A DNA stretch of 64,000 nt from NCBI GenBank assembly GCA_033060915.1, contig CM065381.1:7291501-7355500 (forward strand), written 5' to 3'. How positions within the stretch are numbered: position 1 is the first letter of the stretch; each line of letters begins with the position of its first letter. This DNA is from Euryodendron excelsum. Lineage: Eukaryota > Streptophyta > Magnoliopsida > Ericales > Pentaphylacaceae. Positions 14,401-24,688 of this stretch are shown one piece after another. Under the pieces are notes generated by a model. The model was not told the origin of the DNA. It searched no databases and worked only from the letters and a program-made list of their open reading frames with translations. Position numbers and translations under genes: made by a program.

Positions 14401-17400
14401 ATCAAAGTGGATGAGGCTATGTTGGTTTGAATCTCAGATGGACTTGAATCAAAGTCAAACAGGATGGCAGTGCGGTTCCGGTTCAGGTGAGGAACTGTGT
14501 GGGGTTTTTGATATATGAGGTACCTCTGTGGTCTGAGATAGGGCCTCAACTATCCTATCGAAGGAGTTTCATGTGGCTTAGTGGCTTCCTATGTCGATGG
14601 AGATGAGGATGAAGGTGGTAGGTGCTCAGCAGCAAAGACAAGCGCGTGGAGACAGAAATGTTGGAAGAGCTAGGTTGGGAGTCACATGGCAAAGATTGGA
14701 GGGGCTGGGTTAATACAAATTCTCTTCTCTAACCAAAGCCGCCATCCAAATTCAGAAGCAGAAGCGGAAAGAGTTTACTGAAGAGGCTTTCATCTACGGC
14801 CTGATCACCCCCTCAAGAATAAGAGGCAATAATAGAGCAGGAAGGAAAACGGCTGTTCTCCCAAGGGGATATGTGAGCTGGAAGAGGCCACGTGGTGATG
14901 CCATCTCAGGCATGGCTCAAGGATGATTACAGAAATGCGCTGTGATAACCTGTTGAGCTGATATTATCAGTGAACTGCAATTTCCTTGGTCCAAACATAC
15001 GTCATATATCTCTGTATACCGACAGCGCACTGTTCACAATCATAGCTTTCAGAATTTGTTCATCATTTTATATTGTTAGCCCTAACACCTCCAGGTTACA
15101 GATTCCTCTCTAATTTTAAGTGTATTTGCAGTGGTCAACTTTCTTTGATTCTGAAGGGCGAATCATGGATTCAAAAGCTTTAAGAAAGAGAATATTCTAT
15201 GGGGGAGTTGATCACAAACTGCGGAAAGAGGTTTGCATGTTGTAGTAGAAAGAAGCTGCCTTCTGATCTTTTCTTTTTCAGGTTGAGTGTGCATTTATGT
15301 TCTATTAACCTTTAATTTTGCTTACAGGTATGGATGTTCCTGTTAGGATATCATGCATATGATTCAACTTATGCAGAGAGGGAATATCTCGTGTCAATTA
15401 AAAAGTCAGAGTATGAGACTATAAAGAACCAGTGGCAGGTTTGTTGTTAATCTTAGCTTAATTGTCACATGTATTCATCCTCCCATGTTTTGAGACTGCT
15501 ACATGCATGCACACATTTATGTTCTTGTGGGCACCGATGGTCATATGTGTTTGCCCACAGGCTTTCATGCAACTCAGTTCCTGTATAAGCAGTTAATTTG
15601 TTCCAGCTTGTGTCACTTCTCCGAGATTTTAGCTTGGCATTTGTCTTGAGTCATCCATGTTAAATAAAGCAATTCAGTTTTACGGGTATTGTTGTGGTAG
15701 ACTTAAATACCTGTGCTCTTGTTCTGGTCGCTTATGATGTGAGGCTTGGTTCGTAGCCAAGCCAGCTATTAGTTATTCAAATTGGAGCAAAGTTCTTGTT
15801 TGTTTTCAAAGCTCAAGCTTTTTGATATCTTCATGGCATAATGAGTACAGGATTTGTAGGAAGCCAGTGTAAATGTATTGCTTGGCTCTAAATAGCACGT
15901 ATTGCCAGTTGGCAGTGCTCTAGAAAATAGAGTATGTAATTGTTATGGGAATGCATGCTGATATCTGATGAATGAAAGGGAAGTGTAAGACTTGTTTTCA
16001 TATTTTCCATCTTAGATGGGAAGTATGGTTTCTGATGTTTTTGGATATTTACCTTGTGGTTTCTTGCAAACAAGCTTCTTAATGTATGCATTCCTATTTC
16101 TTGTTCAGAGTATCTCCCCAGAACAGGCAAAAAGATTTACAAAATTTAGGGAGAGGAAAGGCCTTATTGAGAAAGACGTGGTATGCTGGAAATAACTCAA
16201 TTTTTTGTGGACTTTATGGTTTAATTTTGTTCAGATGAATTGAAGACATTAGTTTGCATATATACTGTTAATTGTGCTGACTTGTCTGTTTTCAAGGTAA
16301 GGACTGATAGATCGCTCTCATTCTACGATGGTGATGACAATCCGAATGTGAATCTTTTACGCGACATACTGCTGACATACTCATTTTACAACTTTGACCT
16401 TGGTTACTGTCAGGTACTTCTCATTGCCACCAATTATAATTTCAAAATGGCAGTTATTGATGGCTTTAGATGAGTAATTGCAGTATAGGTTTCACATTGG
16501 CAATATTTTTTTCTGCGTATTCCTTTTTTGTTCAGCCTAGAAATACAAATGCTTGAGGGTAGAGGGGTGGTGTTAGCCTAGAGGTAGTGGTGCCCCCAGC
16601 CATGATTGAGATCATGGGTTCGACTCACCCTCCCTCTTCCCTAAGCCCTCCAATGTACCCAAAAAAAAAAAATAAAGAAATACAAAATGCTTGGAGACAA
16701 TTTGATAACAAAACAACACTAAATTTTCCAGGAGTGGACGATATTGGTTAAAAAATTACATGAAATCTATTTTAGATGCTAATACATATTTGCAAGTGAT
16801 TAGCGAGTATTTACGGCCTATACAACAACCCACATTGAAAGGGTCCCACCTTTGGAACCACAAATAAGCTGTTGCTGTGAAACAAAGCCCATCTCAACTA
16901 TGATTCATTCTTTTACTGCGATGAAGAAGATGAAAATGGTAATAGATATGGCCATTACTTACCAAAATAACGGGCATGGCCCTTTGTTTTTTGAAGTACT
17001 TGCAGAATTAAATATTACCCAGTTATCAAATTTCAACAACAATACCATAGCAGAAAATATAGCATGACAAACCCATAACTAACAACACAGTAAACTAATA
17101 AAATATTTTGTTCCTCATTTCATTTGGCTCAGTGCCTCATCTGCCATTGTATCTGTTCTTAGTTCTCACTAATAATATGCTGTTGTTTGTCATCAAATAG
17201 ATTGTGCTCTGTGGACAGGGATAGTAGTTCTCATAGTGCTCGTTTATACATCTAGTGAATATTGCAAATGTTTTTCTCCTTGCAAGTGTTCATATGGTGG
17301 ATGCATTTTTGTGTTAATGTGCTGGTTAAAACCTTTTCTTCTCTTCTTGTCATATAGGGCATGAGTGATCTTCTATCCCCATTATTGTTCGTAATGAGGG

Positions 17401-20400
17401 ATGAGTCAGAATCATTTTGGTGTTTTGTTGCATTGATGGAACGACTTGGACCAAATTTTAATCGTGACCAAAATGGCATGCACTCTCAACTTTTTGCATT
17501 ATCAAAGGTTTGTACCTCTCTCTCTCTCTCTCTCTGTGGGCTGGTGTGTTCTTGCATGTGTTAATGTGCAAGCAGAATCAGCTGACATGTCTAATTTATA
17601 TGTTGTTCAAACCTTTGTTAGCTAATTTGTTGCATCAAGTACCTTAAACTTTATCCCTAGTTAACATCTTATCATATATCTTGTGTTCTTTTCGTGTTAC
17701 AAGTCATGACACTTGAACAGCATAACAACAGCATTAAGAGCCAAAGAAACACATGGGGCTAGCAGGGGCTATGGCCCCCCTGGGTCATTGAACATGCTTT
17801 AGTCATTCAAATAGAAACCAGGAGACACAGAACACATTCTATGTCTTGGCCACTCATACTCCTCGCAATAAATTATCATCATTTAATATGGCCCTTCATA
17901 CTAGGATAGGATATTTTACCTTCATAATGATAATATATTGGGTGTGGATCAAGTAAAAAAGTTACAGCTTTCACTTTTAAATGTTTCTTATCTTTATCAT
18001 CATATATGTGTATATGATTATTTTGGTAAGGTACTGTATAAACATAAGCATATGTATATAATTTTTGTTAAAGAAAATTTTGAACAAATGAAATCAACAG
18101 TATTTAGAAAATCATTTATTGGGATAATCTGTTAGATATAATCATTTCCACACATCTTCATACTCTTGTAGTTTGCCCCTCCTCCCTCCCTCCTCTCAAA
18201 GACAAATCCTGATTCTGCCCTGGCTGGGAAACCTTCTCTTTGAATCAATCCTCATGTTTTTTTTTTAAAATAATGCAAATGTTTTTTTCTCAATCCCTTT
18301 TTCTACACATTTTTCTTTGTTATTTGCTTTTTCAATCAGGGTATGGTTTGAGGCAATATTCCTGAGTGAAGTATAGCCATCTTATATTCAATTCTAATAA
18401 ACTTCTAAGTTGGTCACCTTTTTTGAGGAAGCACATTCTCTGTTTGAATAGACAAAGTCAAACAGGTATGATGTAGTTGCTCGTTTTGTACTGCACATAG
18501 TTGCCCTTAATTTTCTTAATGACTACAAAAATACATTTCACATGTTTTATTTTTGAATTAGTATGGGATTTATCTCCTGATTGAATATATTTCAGTCTCT
18601 TTAACCATTATTTTTCAGTAAACAAGGAGTTGGTGGATATGCCCCCATTTCTGATCATAACTTGGAAGCTAGTTTTGTAGTGTCTGCTGTTAATTTCTTT
18701 TGTCCTTTCTGAAGTCTGAAGAGAAGTTGGGTCTCTCAGCTACATCTTAACTAATGTTGTTTTGATTGGCAGCTGCAACATTTTTCATTGTTCATATTTC
18801 TAATGTGTTTCGCTGTTTCTGTGGCAGTTAGTGGAGTTGTTAGACAGCCCATTGCACAATTATTTTAAGCAGAATGACTGCTTGAATTATTTCTTTTGCT
18901 TCCGATGGGTTCTTATACAATTTAAAAGGCAAGTGACAAGGCAACTTTGTGTTCTGATCTTCCATTTACTTGAATCTATGTTTCCTCATAAACATAGGAA
19001 CATGCTGCACTGGTTTATATCCGGAGAAAACTGCCTGCATTATAAAATCACTCTAGTGCTATTTTCCTCCAACAAGGCAGCTAAAAGAGAAAAGGGTAGA
19101 CCAACAAGGGGTTGGTTTAGCGGTTAGAATTTGTTCCTGGTGGGTTTAGGCCTGGGTTCGAGTCACCGTAGCCCCTTGTTGGGGTTAAACGTACTCCTAA
19201 TGCTACCTTTTGCGCTGTGACCCGTAACTTTGGCCCTGACATAGGTGCGGTGGGGGAAGCGGCGTATGTGGGGGTGGTGTGAAGTGCAACCCTCACTAGC
19301 TGGGGTGATGGGGTATCATACTTGCACCTCCAGTTTCAACGCCAAAAAAAAAAAAAAGGAGAAAAGTGTAGAAGGAACATGGATGGCACTTGTGGAAATC
19401 TGATCAAAAGTATTTTGTTGAGTAACTATGCAAATTTTATATTAAAAATTATTCAGAGTGTTAAACCAGGTGGCAACCCAAGAGGGGGGGTGAATTGGGT
19501 TATAATTAAAAATTAAAATTTAAAATAATCTAATACACTTAATTTTCAAGAGGTGAGATGCAATAAAAAAGATATAAAATATTAATCTAGCTAAGTAATA
19601 AATAAGACAAGCCAAGATATGATCAATATGAGATTAGTACAAATGATTCAAGTGTGTGTATCTCAAGTATATCAAAACTATATATAAGAAAGATATTAAG
19701 CAAGATATAAAGAGACAAAAGGTAAGAGATCAAACACAACGATTTAAAATGGTTCGGTTGGCTCCTCTTATGCCAAACCTACGTCCACTTCCAAGGCTCC
19801 TTCCTTAGGCAAATCCACTATTCGTTAAATACCTTTACACCACTAGCTTGCTCGGTTGCTAGCAAACCTTTACACCAAGTGTTTTATTCTAAAAACACTA
19901 AAAAAATAACCCTTTGTTTTGCTCTCCAAAACAAAGCACCAAGAGTATCTTTTTCTCCAAGTGTTCCTCTCAATCACTCAAGAAATAAATTGCAAGGGTT
20001 TAGCAACCCTTTTACAAATAATATAGGGGAGTTGAATCTCACAACAATAGATACAAAACTCTCAAGAATTGAATAAAACAATGAAGCTCAAAGATGAAAT
20101 GGAATGATGAAAAAGTAAAGCTTAAAATTTAAAGATCTTGATGAATATCACTTTCTATGCTTAATCTTTGTAATCTCGTGTGTCATTACTTCTCTTGTGT
20201 ATCTCTATTTATAGAGGAAGATTAGTGGATTATTTGCAGTTTAAAATCAACTTCTAGTCGTTGGAGAGGTTTGAATACATTTTTTCCTGTTTAAACAAAG
20301 TTGCTGCCAGTCAGGAATTGAATTTCAGATATGATTGCTTCTGTTCCTCCTCGATTTTCTCCTTGATAACATTCAAATTTGAAAATGTCTATAAGAGACA

Positions 20401-21951
20401 AGTTGTAGATATGGAAGTCAGCTTTTCAAAACCTCAAGAATCATGCCGATCCAACGGCTAGATCAAAAGTTATCATCAAAATACTCACTCTGTCTTCCAG
20501 TTGGCATATTTGAATTTCTACAGAGTTGTCTTCATTTTCACCTCAATTTTCTCCCTTATAATGTTTGAATTTAAAAATGTCTATAAGACAAAAGTTGTAA
20601 TGATAGAAGTTAGATTTTCAGACCTGCAAGAATCACGTCGATCCAATAGTCAGATCAAAATATTCAAGCTGTCTTCCAGTTGGCATATTTGAATTTCTAC
20701 AGAGTTGTCTTCACTTCCATCTCGATTTTCTCCCTTATAACGTTTGAATCTGAAAATGGTTATAAGATAAAAGTTGTATCCCTGGAAGTCATTTTTTCAG
20801 ATCAATAAGAATCATAAATACCCAACGGTTAGATTAAAAGTAATGATAAAATTACTTGAGCTATCTCCTAGCTGTTATATTTTGAACTTCTGCTCCAGTG
20901 TGTCACCTTCTAGCTCAGTTTTGTCCCATAAGACATTCTATTCACGAAATCCTCATAAAATACCATTTATAGGAATTTGAGTCTTGTTTTCAATGCCACA
21001 AAAATCAAATCAATCCAATGGTTGGATCAAAAGTTATATACATAATACTGAAACTATCTCCAATGAGCTTTCTTACCATTATCTTTGACTTAGTCTTCTT
21101 CTTTATGTTATGCATTCCTTTTAAGTCCAAGACTAGCAATAACTTAAAAAAATGTTAGATAATTAACATTTAAAATATAAATAAAAAATTAAGTAATTTA
21201 TCATTGAAATGCACAATATATTTAAACGTTTAACATAAAAATTCTTTAAAAATCTTAACTCATACATCAAACATACTTTATTATGAAATCTTGAGATTAA
21301 CCAAATTTTAATAATTAAAACATTTATATTTGTTATCATAAAAATCAATAAATAAAAACTTGAGGCTAACACAGGGTTTCTTATATTTTTGAGTTATGTT
21401 CTGGACCAAGATATCCATCTGATGTGAAACTAAGCCTTCTAGTATTCCCCTGTGCAGAATTTGTAGAATTTAACCATGACAATATGAGTTTTCAAATATT
21501 TCAGTTCTGAATTTACTTCTGATCTCTCTGACAGGCATAATTTTGTCTTTTGTGTGCTTTCATTTTCTCCAGAGCTTATTTGATTTGTTCTCCAGAGCTT
21601 ATTTGATTTGTTGTGTTTCTCAGGGAATTTGAATTTGAAAGAACAATGCGGTTGTGGGAAGTATTGTGGACCCATTATTTGTCCGAGCACCTGCACCTGT
21701 ACTTCTGTGTTGCAATCCTGAAGAGGTACCGACGCAAGATAATGGGAGAGCAGATGGATTTTGACACACTCTTGAAGTTTATAAATGAGCTGAGCGGTCA
21801 CATTGACCTTGATGCAACCCTTAGGGATGCAGAGGCTTTGTGCATATGTGCTGGAGAGAATGGAGCAGCTTCCATTCCTCCTGGAACTCCACCTTCATTG
21901 CCCATTGACGATGACTTATTATACTCTCAGCAAGATGATGAAGTTTTGTAA
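2428..21951 (+). CDS. TBC-domain Rab GTPase-activating protein, Gyp7/TBC1D15-like (5' partial)
   Basis: Twelve coding exons join in frame: 2428-2512, 3528-3582, 6922-7323, 8410-8511, 11790-11849, 15132-15230, 15328-15438, 16109-16180, 16297-16413, 17358-17507, 18828-18928 and 21624-21951 (TAA). They give about 560 residues. The first exon (PLYFYNGGVREFLATVKQHV) reads as the end of the N-terminal PH-like domain of this family. A polar linker follows, encoded by 6922-7323 and 8410-8511. The TBC domain then runs from IFYGGVDHKLRKEVW to about DLDATLRDAEAL. The arginine-finger motif IxxDxxR is present as IEKDVVRTDR, split by the intron after 16180. The glutamine finger is GYCQGMSDLLSPL, split after 16413. 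TBC proteins speed GTP hydrolysis by Rab GTPases; yeast Gyp7 and animal TBC1D15 act on Ypt7/Rab7, so an endosomal/vacuolar Rab is the likely target (inference). About 130 N-terminal residues should lie upstream. The final intron has a GC donor. The gene is convergent with the MYB gene. Confidence 0.93.
3298..3323. repeat. (TTA)n microsatellite
   Basis: About eight uninterrupted TTA units within the second visible intron of the TBC gene. It is a simple repeat with no coding role. Confidence 0.9.
5357..5752. repeat. ~220-bp tandem duplication
   Basis: Copy 1 begins CTTGGCTACAGTAGTGGAGT at 5357 and copy 2 begins CTTGGCTATGGTAGTGGAGT at 5577. They stay alignable through the shared strings AATATGGTGCTGAC and TTTCTAGCAGA to about 5550 and 5752. 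The period is 220 bases with moderate divergence, so the duplication is old. Confidence 0.8.
5757..5809. repeat. (CT)n / (GA)n inverted microsatellite pair
   Basis: A CT run (5757-5780) is followed after GATCGAGC by a GA run (about 5789-5809). The two complementary tracts could fold into a hairpin with a short loop in DNA or pre-mRNA. Confidence 0.8.
7975..8327. mobile_element. Tourist-like (PIF/Harbinger) MITE, 353 bp
   Basis: The element starts GGCTCCGTTTGG and ends CCAAACAGGGCC, which are inverted partners, and it is flanked by TTA on both sides (7972-7974 and 8328-8330), the target duplication typical of PIF/Harbinger MITEs. The interior is rich in GGAACC and GTTTTCG strings on both strands. 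It lies only about 80 bases upstream of the TBC exon at 8410. The open frames of 132-166 residues that cross it on both strands have no gene content. Confidence 0.85.
8512..11789. other. TBC intron without recognised element
   Basis: AT-rich intronic DNA between the exons ending at 8511 and starting at 11790. I saw no exon, RNA gene or bounded transposon. A 65-residue hydrophobic frame at 10976-11173 shows no family features. Confidence 0.5.
12538..12558. repeat. (CT)n microsatellite followed by CA repeats
   Basis: A run of about ten CT units is followed directly by a short CACACA stretch within a TBC intron. Confidence 0.85.
12760..13110 (+). pseudogene. Decayed LINE reverse-transcriptase C-terminal (zf-RVT-like) remnant
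   Basis: Read across several frameshifts and stops, the + strand gives pieces such as GKYLVKSPYKKFNRVP, then SNFLLK, then PSKVVFFVDGW, then NNKSFM. Their order resembles the tail of plant LINE polymerases, where a VKS-Y segment is followed by a PxKVxFFxW segment and a short helix. This is recognition by eye of a badly eroded sequence; no intact reading frame survives and no 3' poly(A) or target duplication was located. Confidence 0.45.
13110..15131. other. Probable retroelement-derived intron filler, unresolved
   Basis: G-rich on the + strand with many TGGTGG and GAGG strings, unlike the surrounding AT-rich introns. A 63-codon open stretch at about 14738-14929 (starting TKAAIQIQKQKRKEFTEE, ending GMAQG then TGA) looks like a gene or gag remnant, but I do not recognise it. 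A 200-residue minus-strand frame (13331-13933) is Pro/Thr/Gln-rich, as expected from antisense of this composition. I infer old transposon DNA. Confidence 0.35.
16558..16675 (+). mobile_element. tRNA-derived SINE with target-site duplication
   Basis: The body carries a box-A-like TTAGCCTAGAGGTAGTGG near 16573 and a box-B-like GGGTTCGACTCACC near 16617, then ends in an A-rich tail (16661-16675). It is flanked by near-identical direct repeats, AGAAATACAAATGCTTGAG at 16539-16557 and a one-to-two-base variant at 16676-16696. Both RNA polymerase III promoter boxes are in the proper order and spacing. A truncated relative is visible at about 31265-31300. Confidence 0.88.
17508..18827. other. TBC intron with CT tract and repeat fragment
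   Basis: A (CT)n run begins eight bases after the donor (about 17516-17535). Strings such as GGGGCTATGGCCCCCC near 17767 and a CCCCTCCTCCCTCC stretch near 18177 look like the ends of an eroded element of the GGCCATGGCC type also seen near 35.6 and 42.9 kb. No exon was found. Confidence 0.45.
19101..19358 (+). mobile_element. tRNA-derived SINE, 258 bp, with target-site duplication
   Basis: Box-A-like GGTTTAGCGGTTAGAA and box-B-like GGGTTCGAGTCACC occur in order, followed by a longer unrelated body and a poly(A) tail (about 19344-19357). The flanking direct repeats GAGAAAAGGGTAGA (19087-19100) and GAGAAAAGTGTAGA (19359-19372) differ at one base, so the ends are well defined. It lies in the GC-AG intron of the TBC gene. 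Confidence 0.88.
19459..21371. mobile_element. Solo LTR, 1913 bp (family shared with 24689-26409)
   Basis: The element starts TGTTAAACC and ends GGCTAACA, an imperfect inverted TG...CA pair typical of LTR ends. It is flanked by five-base near-repeats, CAGAG before and CAGGG after. No gag, pol or primer-binding site is adjacent, so it is read as a solo LTR. Near its left end is GGGGTGAATTGGG and at 19751-19786 it has GGTTCGG...CCTACGTCC; both landmarks recur in the second LTR. Inside, four degenerate units with a 180-193-base period cover about 20275-21060. Confidence 0.72.
20275..21060. repeat. Four-copy ~180-193-bp degenerate tandem repeat inside the solo LTR
   Basis: The marker CTCGATTTTCTCC or close variants recurs at 20350, 20542, 20721 and 20914. 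Each copy is followed by a GAAAATG...TATAAGA-like segment and a CAAGAATCA...GATCCAA segment. The spacings are 192, 179 and 193 bases. The copies are clearly diverged. Confidence 0.8.
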
Positions 21952-22245
21952 TCATGGTTCGCTCCTTTTGGGAGCATTTCTCATTTCATGTTCACAGAAT
22001 CAAGGAAGATGCGGTTAGCGCTTCATATAGTATAGGATTTCTTAATATGTTTTTAGGTTGATTGACATATTTTCTAATGAAAGATTTTTATTGGAATCAA
22101 ATGCTTGTACCAACTGGTGTTTGGTTGTCACGAGTTGTAACTCGATGTTCATTGCATTATTTGGGGTCATGCATGCCAGTCTTTTCTTTTTCCTTTTTTT
22201 TTTTTTTTTTGTTGTGAAACCCCCACTTTAGGGTGCGGGTTGAGG
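21952..22245 (+). other. 3' UTR/downstream flank of the TBC gene
   Basis: The segment follows the TAA at 21949-21951. There is no canonical AATAAA before the next repeat; AATGAA near 22076 is a possible weak poly(A) signal. A T-run at 22195-22210 precedes the SINE at about 22246. Confidence 0.5.
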
Positions 22246-22400
22246 GTGGGCTTGGCATGATGGTAAGGTTATTTTATTGCGACCCGGGCATCACAGGTTC
22301 GAAACACATAAACAGTCTCTTTGCATGCAGGGTTAAGGTTGCATATTCTCTCTCCATACCTGCACTAGAGGGAGCATCATGCATTAAGTTGCCCCATGTT
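22246..22400 (+). mobile_element. Au-type SINE, eroded
   Basis: The order of box-A-like CTTGGCATGATGGTAAGG (about 22251), box-B-like CACAGGTTCGAAAC (about 22291), then AAACAGTCTCTTTGCATGC and a GGGTTAAGGTTGC segment matches the layout I know for the widespread Au SINE of plants. The 3' T-rich end and a clear target duplication were not located, so the right edge is approximate. Confidence 0.7.
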
Positions 22401-22747
22401 AGGGTACGTTGTGTGTCAAAATTTTGCAGGAAACAAAATGGTTGGATTCTACAGTGCATTTCAAATGCATGCTTCGTATTCTGCATTATGAAACACCGAT
22501 GCCTCATTATATGGAACTTTCACAAGCTCTGGCGCGAAAGGACATGGCATGCTGTGTGTTTTTCCACATTCATCTCAACTTTATCTGCCTGTAAGTACAT
22601 ATATTCTTCTGCTAAATTATTTGTGATACAGATTGTAGTGTCCTATTTTTGGAGTAACATGTATGATTTGAGTGTCACTCCTTCCATTATTGACTGCTTT
22701 TTTCTTTAGGTGGGGTGGAAAACTACAGAGCACTAAGCCACTGAACT

Positions 22748-22753
22748 TTTATT
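22748..22753 (-). terminator. Poly(A) signal of the MYB gene
   Basis: TTTATT on the + strand gives a canonical AATAAA on the - strand about 134 bases past the MYB stop codon, a normal 3' UTR length. It is assigned by position and motif only. Confidence 0.55.
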
Positions 22754-22886
22754 GTAATCACATTGCCTGATTCAATCCACAACAGTGACAGAATCAGCAG
22801 AGAGAACACTATGCCGACAACATGGGCCTTCGAAACCAGGTAACACACTCCTATGACTAACCCTAGGATTGCTTTCCGTGTAGAAT

Positions 22887-23627
22887 TTATCTAGTACAAA
22901 AAAATGTAGGAATCACATCTTGGCAAAGACCGGTTGCGTGCCCAGAAACCTCCATTGAGTAAGTCTCCTCTCCATTGCTTTGAAATGCTTCGGACAAAGC
23001 AAAGGAATCCCAGATGGGCATGAAAGGCTCATCATCATAGAAGAATGGTGGATTATAAGCAGGCATCAATGGAGGTTCTTTGTGGAAGTTGAAGATTTCT
23101 GTATCTTCCATCCACGGACAAATAACTGTAATCTCCTCTTCTTTTCGACCGTCCGATCCTTCGATGTTGTTTGCTGTGCTTTTGCTGAGAATGGGTTGAG
23201 AGGCAGGCAACTGTTGGGGTTTTTTCTTGTTCTTGGAAGCGATGGAGGTTGTTTTCCCTTGGGAGGTTGTCTTGTTCAAATGGGTATTCCAGTAGTTCTT
23301 TACCTCATTGTCCGTTCGACCGGGGAGCCGACCGGCAATCAGTGACCAGCTACATAATTAAAACAAGAGCTCATTAAGCTTAAATGAGAAAAAAGATTGA
23401 AATGATTAGTTAGCGGAAGTTTTTTTGGAAAATAGATTTGAGGGAGAAAGGGAACAGGAAGATGTAGATTGTGTTCAAAACAAGTAGTCACCGGTTGCCA
23501 AGAAGCTTATGCAATCTGATGATCAGGTCTTTCTCCTCATCGGACATTCTACCGCGCTTGATGTTTGGTCGTAGATAGTTTTTCCATCTCAGCCTGCAGC
23601 TCTTACCACTTCTCATCAAACCTGTGC

Positions 23628-23664
<37 letters not shown>

Positions 23665-23916
23665 ATACATTTAGGATGAACTGCAATGCAATGCTTTTAC
23701 TCTAGACAATAATATTCAAGGAGAGAGAGAGAGAGAGAGCTAATTCTGCAATGGATTTTAGAGGGCAGTGGGGTACGTAAGAGAATTACCTGATTTTTCA
23801 GAAACAGTTGCCCAGTGACCTTCTCCATGAGTCTCTACATAATTTTTCAGAATCATGTCCTCTTCTGGTTTCCACAGACCTTTCTTAAGCCGGGGCTTCA
23901 CTTCTTTGATCTCCAT
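22887..23916 (-). CDS. R2R3-MYB transcription factor, WER/GL1/MYB82-like
   Basis: Three exons read right to left: 23916-23790, 23621-23492 and 23349-22887. They give 239 residues. The R2 repeat has its three tryptophans at about W15, W35 and W55; R3 has W87 and W106 with the usual aliphatic residue in place of the first Trp. Residues 74-93 match the bHLH-interaction signature [DE]Lx2[RK]x3Lx6Lx3R (D74 L75 R78 L82 L89 R93), so a bHLH/WD40 partner is expected. The strings [19 protein letters not shown] and [20 protein letters not shown] resemble the trichome/root-hair MYB group (WEREWOLF, GLABRA1, MYB23, MYB82). The C-terminus is acidic ([23 protein letters not shown]) and may be the activation region. 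Intron positions are the standard ones for R2R3-MYBs. The exact subgroup is uncertain; anthocyanin- or proanthocyanidin-type MYBs are alternatives. Confidence 0.93.
23631..23660. repeat. (AG)15 microsatellite serving as the polypyrimidine tract of MYB intron 1
   Basis: On the - strand this is (CT)15, followed by ACGCACAG and then exon 2. It sits exactly where the polypyrimidine tract of the 3' splice site must be, so a length-variable microsatellite doubles as a splicing signal. Confidence 0.85.
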
Positions 23917-23918
23917 TA

Positions 23919-23957
<39 letters not shown>
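23919..23957. repeat. GA-rich 5' leader microsatellite of the MYB gene
   Basis: On the - strand a GA repeat with one AAA interruption runs to within about two bases of the ATG at 23916. GA tracts in plant leaders and promoters are known binding sites for BASIC PENTACYSTEINE (GAGA-binding) factors; a regulatory role here is inference. Confidence 0.85.
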
Positions 23958-24059
23958 AGGTCTGAGTAGTCAAAGTGGGAGTCAATTCAGAAGACTAGAT
24001 ATAGAGTAGGTGTGGATGTGTTTGCTAGCACAGTTGGAGGCACTCGTGCATGTATGGAA

Positions 24060-24065
24060 TTTATA
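24060..24065 (-). promoter_or_regulatory. Candidate TATA box of the MYB gene
   Basis: TTTATA on the + strand gives TATAAA on the - strand, about 145 bases upstream of the ATG. Transcription would start near 24030 and give a leader of about 115 bases containing the GA tract. Confidence 0.5.
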
Positions 24066-24603
24066 GTGGATAGTGGATGATGCTAAAGGAATCAAGGTGA
24101 GGGCCCTGTTTTATTCCTCACCTTAGCTTTCCATGACATTACCTCTTGAAAGCAAATCAATATTGCTCCACTTTCAAGTCCCCCCATGAGAGAGAGCACC
24201 CGTCTAACTGTAGGGTTCAATTGCATGCGGTGCAACTATCGTAAATCCATGCACGTTTACATGGATATATATATATATAGATATATATGTCTATGTCACT
24301 TTATGCAAACGTTATCATCTGGCAGCTATCAACCGGTCAATCTCTTGGCACGCAGTGGCATAGGGTGTGTGTGTGACATGCTTGTATTGCATGCATGTCT
24401 TGCATGTAATTAAAGTATAGAATCATAGCCCCCAATAGTATGTTATAATCTTAAAAGGACTAATTGGACTGTATTCGATTGGTACACAACTAAACTTCAT
24501 GTATGGTGTGGGGTGGTTGGATTATATAAAGATGTAATTAGTGCACACGAGACTCCCGTTTTATAACAGGGTTTGGGAGAGGTAGTAGATAGATAATTTT
24601 TGC

Positions 24604-24688
24604 CCTGGCTTTTTTTTTTTAATAGCCATGACTCGAATTCACGCCATAGTTCCTGGATGAATGAGCACTTGCTATTGTGCCAAGTTAC
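24604..24688 (-). mobile_element. SINE fragment (reverse orientation)
   Basis: On the - strand the sequence reads CTTGGCACAATAGCAAGTGC (box-A-like), then GTGAATTCGAGTCATGGC (box-B-like), and then A-rich DNA, matching the layout of tRNA-derived SINEs. It abuts the left end of the solo LTR. A related piece in the same orientation follows the LTR at about 26436-26510. Confidence 0.55.

Larger units (their letters stand above)
18929..21623 (+). other. GC-AG intron (last intron of the TBC gene)
   Basis: The reading frame requires the upstream exon to end TTTAAAAG at 18928 and the next to start GGAATTTGAA at 21624, rebuilding the Arg codon before EFEFERTMRLW. The bases after 18928 are GCAAGT, so the donor is AG|GCAAGT, the textbook consensus of the rare GC-AG class, and the acceptor is TTTCTCAG. 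No GT at the junction would keep the frame and the expected protein. The 2.7-kb intron also carries a SINE (19101-19358) and a solo LTR (19459-21371). Confidence 0.85.

Noticed and set aside
22980..23345. 121-residue + strand ORF antisense to MYB exon 3
   Set aside because: It is the shadow of the MYB coding sequence on the opposite strand.
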